The notes under the pieces: generated by a model | What the model was told of the DNA's origin: nothing | Databases searched by the model: none | What the model saw: only the letters and a program-made list of their open reading frames with translations | Translations under genes and position numbers: made by a program | Assembly (NCBI GenBank): GCA_902791035.1 | Contig: CADAUA010000001.1 | Coordinates: 372,001 to 436,000, forward strand | Direction of reading: 5' to 3' | Source: an uncultured Coriobacteriaceae bacterium | Lineage (GTDB): Bacteria > Actinomycetota > Coriobacteriia > Coriobacteriales > Atopobiaceae | DNA: 64,000 bases | In this document: piece by piece, positions 8,161-16,328 of the stretch | Numbering within the stretch: the stretch's first letter is position 1 | Layout of the letters: every line of letters starts with the position of its first letter

Positions 8161-9666
8161 CTACTGGGGAAGCGGGGGCTCCGGGGCGCCGGGCACGCGG
8201 CCGTAGGTCTCGGAGAGCTCGCGCAGACGCGCCTCAAGACCGGGCGTAAGGGCGCCCTCGCGCATGCGCCACTGCCAGTTGCCGCCCACGGTGGCCGGCG
8301 TGTTCATGCGGGCCTCGTCACCCAGGTCCAGCAGGTCCTGCATGGTGTAGACGCAGGTGTCGCTCACGCTGGCCGCGATCGCGCGACAGAAGGCCTCGCT
8401 AGGCCGCTCGTCGGGCGCACGATGCAGGTAGCGGTCGGCCTGGGCCCGCTGGGCGGGCGTCGCCGCCTCCCACCAGCCCCGCAGGGTCTGGTTGTCGTGC
8501 GTGCCCACATAGGCCACGGTGTTTGCGATGTAGCGGTGGGGCATGTAGTAGGACTCGTTCGTCCCGTCGAAGGCAAACTGCAGGATCTTCATGCCCGGAA
8601 AGCCCGTGGCCTCCCGCATGTCCAGGACCTCAGGAGTAAGGAAGCCCAGGTCCTCGGCTATGAGCGGGAGGCCGCCAAGCTGGCGGCGCAGCTCGTCGAA
8701 GAGTGCCATGCCAGGCCCCTTGGCCCATGTGCCCGCGGCCGAGGTCGGCGACCCAAAGGGCACGTCCCAGAAGGACTCGAAGCCACGGAAGTGATCCAGG
8801 CGCACGACGTCGTAGAGGTCGAGCGTCCACCGCATGCGGCCCACCCACCAGGAGTAGCCGTCCTGGGCCATGGCAGCCCAGTCGTAGATGGGGTTGCCCC
8901 AGTACTGGCCCGTGGCGCTGAACTGGTCCGGCGGGGTGCCGGCAACGTCGGTGGGAGTGCCGTCCGCGTCCACCAGGAAGAGCTCCGGCTGCGCCCACAT
9001 CTCCACCGAGTCGCGCGACACGTAGATGGGGAGGTCCCCCACCACGAGCACGCCCCGCGCGTTGGCATATGCCTTGAGCTCGCGCCACTGCTGGTAGAAG
9101 AGGTACTGGGTCATCTGGTGGTAGAGGATCCGCTCGGGATGCAGCCCGCAGAGTGCGTCGGATGCGGCCCCGCGCCGGCGGTACTCGCGCGGCCACTCAT
9201 AATAGGCCCGCAGGCCGAACTCCTCCTTGACGCACATGTACTCGCAGTAGGGGGCCAGCCAGGCGTCGTTGCGCTCGCAGAAGACCTCGAAGTCCTCCGG
9301 CAGCGCAGCCGCGAAACGCCCTGCCGCAAGGCCCAGGACCTGCCGACGCGCCGAGAAGATCGCGGCGTAGTCGACCTCCTGGGGGTCGCTCCCCCACTCC
9401 ACGACCTCCAGGTCCCCCGTAGAAAGAAGCCCTCCGCGCACCAGCGCGTCCAGGTCTATGAAGTAGGGGTTGCCCGCATATGCGGAGAAGGACTGGTAGG
9501 GCGAGTCCCCGTAGCTCGTGGTGGTGAGGGGCAGGACCTGCCAGTAGCGCTGCTCGGAGCGCGCCAGGAAGTCAACGAAGTCGTAAGCGGCCTTGCCAAA
9601 GCACCCGATGCCATAGGGACCAGGCAGCGCCGAGACCGGCATGAGCACGCCACTCGCCCGCTCCAT
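8161..9666 (-). CDS. malQ: 4-alpha-glucanotransferase (amylomaltase)
   Basis: Transfers alpha-1,4-glucan segments between maltodextrins, releasing glucose and making longer chains for GlgP. The 501-residue product matches a GH77 enzyme from its opening ERASGVLMPVSALPGPYGIG through PYQSFSAYAGNPYFIDLDAL to the catalytic block VVGDLPIYVSRDSVEMW, RLDHFRGFESFW and YVGTHDNQTLRGWW. ATG 9666 is preceded by AAGGAG at five bases; the GTG two codons earlier is less likely. It is separated from the ABC ATPase gene upstream by 175 bases that contain an imperfect palindrome. Confidence 0.95.
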   Translation of the reverse strand: MERASGVLMPVSALPGPYGIGCFGKAAYDFVDFLARSEQRYWQVLPLTTTSYGDSPYQSFSAYAGNPYFIDLDALVRGGLLSTGDLEVVEWGSDPQEVDYAAIFSARRQVLGLAAGRFAAALPEDFEVFCERNDAWLAPYCEYMCVKEEFGLRAYYEWPREYRRRGAASDALCGLHPERILYHQMTQYLFYQQWRELKAYANARGVLVVGDLPIYVSRDSVEMWAQPELFLVDADGTPTDVAGTPPDQFSATGQYWGNPIYDWAAMAQDGYSWWVGRMRWTLDLYDVVRLDHFRGFESFWDVPFGSPTSAAGTWAKGPGMALFDELRRQLGGLPLIAEDLGFLTPEVLDMREATGFPGMKILQFAFDGTNESYYMPHRYIANTVAYVGTHDNQTLRGWWEAATPAQRAQADRYLHRAPDERPSEAFCRAIAASVSDTCVYTMQDLLDLGDEARMNTPATVGGNWQWRMREGALTPGLEARLRELSETYGRVPGAPEPPLPQ

Positions 9667-9757
9667 GTGCACTCCTTACTCGTTGCTCGTCACGCACGCC
9701 ACGCAGGCGATGCGGTGTGGTATACGAAGCCCCTCGAACCCACCCTGCCTGCCAGAC

Positions 9758-9790
9758 CCGTGCCAAGAGCGTCTGACACTCTTGGCACGG
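9758..9790. repeat. Hairpin CGTGCCAAGAG/CTCTTGGCACG
   Basis: Perfect 11-bp arms at 9759-9769 and 9779-9789, nine-base loop, between two same-strand genes. It resembles the family D hairpins in layout (loop containing TCTGACA) and may be a variant of that family or a processing/termination hairpin. No T-run follows on the minus strand. Confidence 0.6.
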
Positions 9791-9841
9791 GCGGCTGAGG
9801 TAGCGCAGCCGGAAGGAAGGGAGGGATGGGGACGGCTGCGA

Positions 9842-11044
9842 CTAGATGAGGTTCCTCTCGGTGGCCTTGTCGAAGAGGTGGACGGCGTTGGGCTCGAACT
9901 TGAACCAGATGTCCCCGCCGTCCAGGAAGTCCTCGCCGCCGTTGCGGCTGAAGTCCACCGTGGGGATCACCAGCACGAACTCGGCACCGTCCACGTCCGC
10001 GTGGACGTGCACCGTGGAGCCCATGAGCTCGGAGACCACGATCTTGCCACGCACGGCACCGGACTCGTTCGGGCGGGCAAGCTCGATCTGCTCGGGACGG
10101 GCCCCGCACACCACCTGGCCGGAGCCGAAGTCCACGCCCGCCTCGGAGAGCTTCATGCAGGTCTCGGGGGCCAGCGAGACCGAGAAGGTCGGCGTCTCCA
10201 CGTGGAACTCGTTGCCCACGTGCACCAGGCGCGCGTCGAAGAAGTTCATCTGCGGCACACCGATGAAGCCCGCCACGAAGAGGTTGGCCGGGTGGTTGAA
10301 GACCTCCTGGGGCGTGCCGATCTGCTGCACGTAGCCGTCCCGCATGATCACGATGCGGTCGCCCAGCGTCATGGCCTCGGTCTGGTCGTGGGTCACGTAG
10401 ACGAAGGTCCCGTGCACCTTGTGGCGCAGCTTGATGAGCTCGGCACGCATCTGGTTGCGGAGCTTGGCGTCCAGGTTGGACAGGGGCTCGTCCATGAGGA
10501 AGACCTTGGGGTCGCGCACGATGGCGCGACCGATGGCCACGCGCTGGCGCTGGCCGCCACTGAGCGCCTTGGGCTTGCGGTCCAGGTACTGGGTGATGCC
10601 CAGGATCTCCGCCGCGTCGCGTACCTTGCGGTCTATCTCGTCCTTGGGGACCTTCTTGAGCTCGAGCGTGAAGGCCATGTTCTCGTACACGGTCATGTTC
10701 GGGTAGAGGGCGTAGGACTGGAAGACCATGGCGATGTCGCGGTCCTTGGGCGCCACGTCGTTCACGCGCTTGCCGTCGATGTAGAGGTCGCCGGAGCTTA
10801 TGTCCTCCAGGCCGGCGATCATGCGCAAGGTGGTGGACTTGCCGCAGCCCGAGGGGCCAACGAGCACCACGAACTCCTGGTCGTGCACCGTGAGGTTGAA
10901 GTCCTGCACGGCCACCACGCCCTCGTCCGTCACCTGCAGGTTGCTCTTCTTGGGCTCGTGGTCGGCCTTCTTGCCAAAGGGATGCTTGCGCTCCTTCTCG
11001 GCGGGATAGACCTTCTTTATGTTCTTGAGGATGATCTCGGCCAT
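9842..11044 (-). CDS. Carbohydrate ABC transporter ATP-binding protein (MsmK/UgpC type)
   Basis: Energises sugar ABC importers. The 400-residue protein has Walker A GPSGCGKST at 63-71, the ABC signature ALSGGQRQRVAIGRA, Walker B VFLMDEP and a C-terminal regulatory OB-fold region of the MalK/MsmK type (CGARPEQIEL). An extra basic segment of about 27 residues (roughly 15-41) lies between KVYP and the first core strand. AAGGAAGGG precedes the ATG at 11044. It is the third gene of the binding protein-permease-permease-ATPase run; MsmK-type ATPases often serve several transporters. Confidence 0.93.
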   Translation of the reverse strand: MAEIILKNIKKVYPAEKERKHPFGKKADHEPKKSNLQVTDEGVVAVQDFNLTVHDQEFVVLVGPSGCGKSTTLRMIAGLEDISSGDLYIDGKRVNDVAPKDRDIAMVFQSYALYPNMTVYENMAFTLELKKVPKDEIDRKVRDAAEILGITQYLDRKPKALSGGQRQRVAIGRAIVRDPKVFLMDEPLSNLDAKLRNQMRAELIKLRHKVHGTFVYVTHDQTEAMTLGDRIVIMRDGYVQQIGTPQEVFNHPANLFVAGFIGVPQMNFFDARLVHVGNEFHVETPTFSVSLAPETCMKLSEAGVDFGSGQVVCGARPEQIELARPNESGAVRGKIVVSELMGSTVHVHADVDGAEFVLVIPTVDFSRNGGEDFLDGGDIWFKFEPNAVHLFDKATERNLI

Positions 11045-11133
11045 CGTAGTGCCCTTCCTTGGGTTGGCCCGGCCAGGGCCAGGGTGCTTTCTTCGTCGCT
11101 CCGTGCCGTGCTGCCGGCACGCGCCTCGCCTGC

Positions 11134-11973
11134 CTAGCCCTTGACGGCTCCAGACACGACGCCGCTGATGATGTAGCGCTGGCACACCAGGTAGACCACC
11201 ACGATGGGCACGATGACCATCATGATGCAGGCCATCATGGGGCCCAGCTCCACGTGGCCGAAGCCACCGCGGAAGTACTGGATCAGGATGGGGATGGTCT
11301 TGTACTTGGTGCTGTCGAGCACGAGGTACGGGAGCAGGTAGTCGTTCCACACCCACATGGTCTCCAGGATGCCCACGCTGATGTAGGTGGGCTTCATGAT
11401 GGGCAGGACCACGTGGAAGAAGACCTGCAGGGGGCTGCAGCCGTCGATCATGGCCGCCTCCTCGATCTCCGTGGGGATGGTCTTTACGAAGCCCGCGAAC
11501 ATGAAGACCGCAAGGCCGGCGCCAAAGCCCAGGTAGATGAAGCAGATGTTGAGCGGGGTGTTGAGACCCATGCGGTCGGCAAGGCCCGAGAGGGTGAACA
11601 TGAGCATCTGGAAGGGCACGACCATGGAGAACACGAAGAGGAAGTAGACGGCCTTGCAGAAGCGGTTGTTCACGCGCACCACGTACCATGCGCACATGGA
11701 GCAGCACACCAGGATGAGGGCCACGGACGTGACGGTGATGATGAGGGAGTTCATGAAGGCGGCGGCAAAGCCCTGGCGCGTGAGTGCGTTTACGTAGTTG
11801 GCCAGGCCATTGAAGTTGCTGGCACCCAGGAGCTCGAAGACGCTCGTGGTGTTGATGGAGCTCTCGGTCTTGAACGAGTTGACCAGGATCATGAACATGG
11901 GATAGATCCACGCGAGGCTCAGGATGGTGAAGAAGATGCTGAGCACGCGGTTGGTTGCCTTCTCCTTGCCCAT
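11134..11973 (-). CDS. Carbohydrate ABC transporter permease (MalG/inner subunit 2 type)
   Basis: Integral membrane subunit of a CUT1 sugar importer, 279 residues with about six membrane helices. The cytoplasmic EAA loop is EEAAMIDGCSPLQVFF followed by PIMKP, which docks on the ATPase. Its start codon overlaps the stop of the preceding permease gene by one base (TAATG), showing translational coupling. Length and order identify the second permease of the pair. Confidence 0.93.
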   Translation of the reverse strand: MGKEKATNRVLSIFFTILSLAWIYPMFMILVNSFKTESSINTTSVFELLGASNFNGLANYVNALTRQGFAAAFMNSLIITVTSVALILVCCSMCAWYVVRVNNRFCKAVYFLFVFSMVVPFQMLMFTLSGLADRMGLNTPLNICFIYLGFGAGLAVFMFAGFVKTIPTEIEEAAMIDGCSPLQVFFHVVLPIMKPTYISVGILETMWVWNDYLLPYLVLDSTKYKTIPILIQYFRGGFGHVELGPMMACIMMVIVPIVVVYLVCQRYIISGVVSGAVKG

Positions 11974-12827
11974 TACTGCTGCACCTCCTTGGAGCGGGTG
12001 ATCTTGAGCTGGACCAGCGAGATGCACACGACCAGGATGCAGAAGATGACTGCCTTGGCCTGGCCGATGCCCATCCACTTGGCACCCACGCGCGAATAGA
12101 AGGTGTTGTAGATGTTGAGGGCCAGCATCTCGGACATGTGGTCGGGGTCGCCGCCCGTGAGGGCCAGGTTCTGGTCGAAGAGCTTGAAGCCGTTGGTGAG
12201 CGAGAGGAAGAGGCAGATGGTGATGGTGCTCATGAGGTTGGGGATCTTGACCTTCCAGAGCGTCTGCCAGGCATTGGCGCCGTCCACCTTGGCGGCCTCC
12301 AGGTAGTCCGAGGGGATGGACTGGAGCCCCGCGATGTAGATGATCATCATGTAGCCCACCTGCTGCCAGAGCGTGAGCACGATCATGCCCCAGAAGCCGG
12401 CAGTGGTGTTGAGCGAGAGGAGCTGTGCCCCCACGCTGGAGAGCACCGCGTTGATCAGGATCTGCCAGATGTAGCCCAGCACGATGCCACCGATGAGGTT
12501 GGGCATGAAGAAGACCGTGCGGAAGGCGTTTGTCCCCTTGAGGCCCTTGCGCGTGAGGGCGAGCGCGATGGCGAGCGCGATCACGTTGATGAGGACCGTG
12601 GAGAGAAAGGCGAAGGCCGCGGTGAGCCAGAAGGCATGCGCGAACTCCGGATCCTGGAAGGCGGCCGCGTAGTTGGAGAATCCCACGAAGGTCGCCTTGT
12701 TTATGGTCTTGAACTTGCAGAACGAGAGGTACGCGCCCTGGAAGAACGGGATGATGAAGCCGAAGGTGAAGGAAAGGACGGTGGGTAGCACGAAGAGCGG
12801 CCACCACTTCTTGAGCACCTTTCCCAT
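11973..12827 (-). CDS. Carbohydrate ABC transporter permease (MalF type)
   Basis: First membrane subunit of the CUT1 importer: 284 residues, about six helices, with the EAA loop LEAAKVDGANAWQTLWKVKI. ATG 12827 was chosen because GAAAGGAG lies just upstream; two in-frame codons further out lack a ribosome site. The gap to the binding-protein gene (122 bases) is largely filled by a perfect 30-bp inverted repeat, so the ratio of binding protein to permease may be set by that structure. Confidence 0.92.
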   Translation of the reverse strand: MGKVLKKWWPLFVLPTVLSFTFGFIIPFFQGAYLSFCKFKTINKATFVGFSNYAAAFQDPEFAHAFWLTAAFAFLSTVLINVIALAIALALTRKGLKGTNAFRTVFFMPNLIGGIVLGYIWQILINAVLSSVGAQLLSLNTTAGFWGMIVLTLWQQVGYMMIIYIAGLQSIPSDYLEAAKVDGANAWQTLWKVKIPNLMSTITICLFLSLTNGFKLFDQNLALTGGDPDHMSEMLALNIYNTFYSRVGAKWMGIGQAKAVIFCILVVCISLVQLKITRSKEVQQ

Positions 12828-12847
12828 GGAAACTCCTTTCCGCACAC

Positions 12848-12912
12848 CCAAACAAGAGGGGTACTCCCCCGTGTTTGCTCGCCAAACACGGGGGAGTACC
12901 CCTCTTGTTTGG
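12848..12912. repeat. Nested palindrome, GGGGTACTCCCCC core (family C, copy 2)
   Basis: Arms 12848-12877 and 12883-12912 form a perfect 30-bp inverted repeat with a five-base loop; each arm itself contains an AAACAAG...GTGTTT palindrome. Unlike most copies it sits inside an operon, between the binding-protein stop (12950) and the permease start (12827). Confidence 0.9.
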
Positions 12913-12949
12913 CGGGGGGGAGCACCCCTCCTCGTTGAGCAGATGCGAA

Positions 12950-14287
12950 CTACTTGTTTGCGGCCTTCTCGGTCGCCCAGTTGTCCACGAAGGCGGTCTT
13001 GACGTCGTCCCAGGAGCCGCCTGCCGCGTACTTGTTGAGCGCGTTGGCCAGGTCGTCGCGGTACTCCTGGTTGGGCTGCACGGCAAAGGCCCAGCTCACG
13101 GCCTTCTTGCCGCCCTTGATCATGTCGGTCGCGGCCTTGGTGATGGGGTTATCGGATTCCTTGGAGCTCTTGAAGGGGCAGTTGAAGCCCATGTCGTCTG
13201 CCATGGCGGCAGTGCCCTCGTCGGAGGTCACGACCCACTTGAGGAAGTCGAGCGTGGCCTTCTGGTCCTCCTCGGAGGCGTCGGCGTTCACTGCCCAGTA
13301 GTTCTCGGTGCCGGAGCAGGGACCCTGCTTGGCCTCGTCACCTGCGCCGATGTAGAGAGGGAGAAGACCGATGTTCTCGTCGCCGATGGACTTAATGTCC
13401 TTGTAGCCCCAGTCGCCGTTCTGGTAGAAGACGGCCTCGCCGTTCACGAACTCGGACACGGCGTCGTCTGCGGTCTTTGCGGAGAGCTCGGCCTTGTCGC
13501 AGGTGGAATCGGTGATGTAGAGGTCGAAGATGTCCTTGTAGTTGGGGAGGTAGGTGCCCTTGATGGTGTCGGGGTTGGTGACGCCGTCCTCCTCGAACTC
13601 CAAGGCCAGGGGCATGTTGGCCGTGTGGTTGGTAAAGCGCCAGCTGGAGGAGGAGTCAAGGCCGGAGGAGACGAAGGCGCCCTTGACGCCAATCTCGTCC
13701 TTGCGGGCCTGGATGTCGTCCGCAACCTTCTTGAGCGAGGCGAAGTCCGTGATGTCGGACTCGGAGTAGCCGGCCTTGGTGAGCAGGGCCTTGTTGTACA
13801 CGATGCCAAAGTTCTCCTGCACAAAGCCCACGGCGTCGATCTGGTCGCCGTCCTTGAGCACGAGGTCGGGGTTGGCAAGCTCCTTGTAAACATCGGAGTC
13901 GGAGAGGTCCAGGCAGTAGTCCTTCCAGTTCTCCAGACCCACATAGCCGCTGATCTGGAAGAGCGTGGGCGCCGAGCTCTTGGGCATCTCGGAGGTGAGC
14001 TTCTCCTCGTAGGTGCCGGAGGCGGCGGTCACGATCTGCACGTCAACGCCGGTCTGCTCGGTGTAGGTCTTGGCCAGGGCCTTCCAGGCCTCGTCGACCT
14101 CGGGCTTGAAGTTGAGGTAGTAGACCTTGCCCGTGGCCTCGGAGCTGGAATCGGAGCTGGCGGCGTCGCCGGAGTCCGAAGATGAAGTGGCACTATTGTC
14201 TGCACAACCCACGATACCCAAGCCAAGAATCGTCGCACCGGCCAGAGAGATGAACTGACGCCTGCTCATGCCACCGTTTGCCTTCAT
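12950..14287 (-). CDS. Carbohydrate ABC transporter substrate-binding lipoprotein
   Basis: Extracellular sugar-binding subunit anchored to the membrane. The 445-residue precursor begins MKANGGMSRRQF with a twin-arginine pair at 9-10 and a lipobox ending in Cys28 (LGIVGC), followed by a Ser/Asp-rich linker of about 25 residues and a family 1 solute-binding fold. GGGAGG sits four bases before ATG 14287. First gene of the operon; the neighbouring malQ/glgP genes and the operator shared with the alpha-glucoside PTS point to maltodextrin or another alpha-glucoside as substrate, which is inference. Confidence 0.92.
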   Translation of the reverse strand: MKANGGMSRRQFISLAGATILGLGIVGCADNSATSSSDSGDAASSDSSSEATGKVYYLNFKPEVDEAWKALAKTYTEQTGVDVQIVTAASGTYEEKLTSEMPKSSAPTLFQISGYVGLENWKDYCLDLSDSDVYKELANPDLVLKDGDQIDAVGFVQENFGIVYNKALLTKAGYSESDITDFASLKKVADDIQARKDEIGVKGAFVSSGLDSSSSWRFTNHTANMPLALEFEEDGVTNPDTIKGTYLPNYKDIFDLYITDSTCDKAELSAKTADDAVSEFVNGEAVFYQNGDWGYKDIKSIGDENIGLLPLYIGAGDEAKQGPCSGTENYWAVNADASEEDQKATLDFLKWVVTSDEGTAAMADDMGFNCPFKSSKESDNPITKAATDMIKGGKKAVSWAFAVQPNQEYRDDLANALNKYAAGGSWDDVKTAFVDNWATEKAANK

Positions 14288-14414
14288 GATTCCTCCCATA
14301 CCAATTTAGCTGGGGATTTGTGGCGCGTATGCCAACTGGTGGCGTGCGCGTCCGAAGGTGCCTCCCCTTTTGCTGCACCTCCGCTTCTGACGTCAATATA
14401 GGATCTTGGTCTTG

Positions 14415-14426
14415 TTGTTTGAACAA
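14415..14426. promoter_or_regulatory. Operator-like palindrome TTGTTTGAACAA upstream of the ABC operon
   Basis: Perfect 12-bp palindrome in the divergent region between the binding-protein gene and the GntR gene. The identical sequence on the opposite strand (TTGTTCAAACAA) lies before the EIICB gene at 17980-17991. A weaker match, ACGGTTGAACAA, follows at about 14438-14449, and GCTGAACAAG occurs near 14563. The rest of the 443-base region is AT-richer and presumably holds both divergent promoters. Confidence 0.65.
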
Positions 14427-14730
14427 CTTGCCCGTGAACGGTTGAACAAGTACGGCGAACGGTAATGGATTGACGAAGCCATTACATAACACCGTTTAAC
14501 TGGACAAATGCGGTGTTTGCTCATTCTAATGACATGGGCTATGACGATAGAACCCAAAGTCAGCTGAACAAGTTGCTGGATGAGAGGTGCAAACCGGAAG
14601 AAAACAATGGTTAAAAGCCCGTAATATGACGGTGGATTCAGGCTTACATAAGACGTTCAAACGAGCATAATGTAATCTGATTTCAGGTAGATATGTGCAG
14701 CCCAGCCGCCAGCTCGTGGGGAGATGCGTT

Positions 14731-15450
14731 TTGCCGAAAGCCATTTATGAGGGGATCTACCGGGACCTCAAGGGCAAGATCCAGGAGGGCACCTACTCCT
14801 ACCAAGAGCTCCTCCCCACCGAGAACGAGCTCACCCAGACCTACAACTGCTCCCGCAACACCTTGCGTCGCGCCATCTCCATGCTTGCCGACGATGCCTA
14901 CGTGCAGCCCATGCACGGACGTGGCGTCCGCGTGATCTGGCAGCGCGAGCAGCGCGTGCCCCAGGGCTCGCTTGATGGCGTGGAGTCCTTCGACGAGTAT
15001 GCGCAGCGCAACGACGTGCAGCCCACCACCTCGGTCAAGTCCTTCGAGCATGTGGTCTGTGGAGCCCGACTGGCCGCCCGTACGGGCTTCCCGGAGGGGT
15101 CAGACCTCATCCGCGTGGTGCGCGTGCGCGCCCTCGACGGCGTGCCGCGCCAGGTGGACCACGACTGCTTCCTGGCCTCCGCCGTGCCCGGCCTCACGCC
15201 AGAGATAGCCTCGGTCTCGGTGTACCAGTACCTGGAGGGCAAGCTGAACATGCGCATCCTCACGAGCCGGCGCCGCATAACCGTGCAGCTGGCCACCGAC
15301 GAGGACTGCAGCTACCTCAAGCTCGGGCCCTACAACTGCGTGGCCGTAATCGAGAGCCAGTCCTTCAACTCGGCAGGCATCATGTTCGAGTACACGCAGG
15401 TGCGCCACCACCCCGAGGAGTTCTCCTACAACACGGTCTCTCGCCGCTAG
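14731..15450 (+). CDS. GntR-family (HutC/UTRA) regulator, TreR-like
   Basis: Sugar-responsive transcriptional repressor, 239 residues. The N-terminal winged helix-turn-helix contains PTENELTQTYNCSRNTLRRA and VQPMHGRGV; the rest is a UTRA effector domain. TTG 14731 is proposed as start because GGGGAGA precedes it and the sequence then begins LPKAIYEGIYRDLK, as in TreR-type proteins; GTG 14695 is the longer alternative. It lies between, and probably controls, the divergent ABC operon and the EIICB gene, which share a palindromic operator-like site. Trehalose specificity is not established; an alpha-glucoside 6-phosphate effector is plausible. Confidence 0.8.
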   Translation: MPKAIYEGIYRDLKGKIQEGTYSYQELLPTENELTQTYNCSRNTLRRAISMLADDAYVQPMHGRGVRVIWQREQRVPQGSLDGVESFDEYAQRNDVQPTTSVKSFEHVVCGARLAARTGFPEGSDLIRVVRVRALDGVPRQVDHDCFLASAVPGLTPEIASVSVYQYLEGKLNMRILTSRRRITVQLATDEDCSYLKLGPYNCVAVIESQSFNSAGIMFEYTQVRHHPEEFSYNTVSRR

Positions 15451-15500
15451 TCACGGCACCTCGGTCCTGGTGTCACGGCACCTCGGTCCTGGTGTCACGC
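15451..15500. repeat. 22-bp direct repeat abutting a stop codon
   Basis: TCACGGCACCTCGGTCCTGG begins at 15451 and again at 15473 (22-bp period), with a partial third start at 15495. The first copy begins at the base after the GntR stop codon. Confidence 0.6.
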
Positions 15501-15518
15501 TGCCGTCACGCCGCTGGG

Positions 15519-16328
15519 TCAGATCAGTCCCAGCTCCCGCAACCCCTGAACCACGCCGTCCTTGTCAACGCTGTCGCACACGTGCCTTGCCCGCAGCTTG
15601 ACCTCATCCGGCGCATTGCCCATGGCCACCGGCACGTCCACCGTCTCGAAGAGCGAGATGTCGTTCTCCGAGTCGCCAAAGGCGTAGGTGGTCCCCACGG
15701 AAGTGCCCAGATGGTCGAGCACCGTTCGTACCCCTACCTGCTTGGTGTTCTCGGCATATCCTATCTCGCTGTTGAGCTCGTCCAGCCGGCTGACCCTAAG
15801 GTCATGCGCGAACCTTGGCTCGGCCATGAGGAGGCCCGCCACCTCGTTTGCCACCACGAGCTTGTGTACCCGGGCGCCGCGCAGCGCCGCGACCGCGCTA
15901 CCCATGGTCCCGTAGGTTCCGTCACGCGTGCCCTCGGGACCACCGCGAAGCTCGCTCACGCCCCATGTGCCCTCCAGGATCGCCCCACGGTCGGCAGCGC
16001 GAAGCACGCGGTCCACGCCCCGCAGGAGGTCCGTCGGCATGCAGACGTCCCGCAGCACGGTTCCTCTCAGCTCCACATACGCACCGGAGAGGCACACCAT
16101 GCCTATGAAGGGCAGGCTGGTCAGCATGGGGTGGACCGCCGCCGGCGAGCGTCCGGTACAGAGGAGGGCATGGCCGCCCTTGTTCACCAGCTCGACGATC
16201 GCGTCCGTCACCACCCGGCTGGGAAGTGGGGAGAGCTCACGCTCCTCGGGCGGAAGGAGGGGCATCACGGCCGGGTCGCGCCAGGCGAGCGTGCCGTCGA
16301 TGTCGAAGAAGACGGTCGGGCGTCCCAT
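15519..16328 (-). CDS. HAD-superfamily hydrolase, Cof type (IIB)
   Basis: Predicted phosphatase of 269 residues, probably acting on a sugar phosphate. The nucleophile motif is DIDGTL (Asp9, Asp11), motif II is LLCTGRS, and motifs III/IV are the conserved C-terminal block GDSENDISLF. The start codon overlaps the stop of the EIICB gene by one base (TGATG), so the two are translationally coupled; this suggests dephosphorylation of the sugar phosphate made by the PTS, or relief of its accumulation. Substrate unknown. Confidence 0.88.
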   Translation of the reverse strand: MGRPTVFFDIDGTLAWRDPAVMPLLPPEERELSPLPSRVVTDAIVELVNKGGHALLCTGRSPAAVHPMLTSLPFIGMVCLSGAYVELRGTVLRDVCMPTDLLRGVDRVLRAADRGAILEGTWGVSELRGGPEGTRDGTYGTMGSAVAALRGARVHKLVVANEVAGLLMAEPRFAHDLRVSRLDELNSEIGYAENTKQVGVRTVLDHLGTSVGTTYAFGDSENDISLFETVDVPVAMGNAPDEVKLRARHVCDSVDKDGVVQGLRELGLI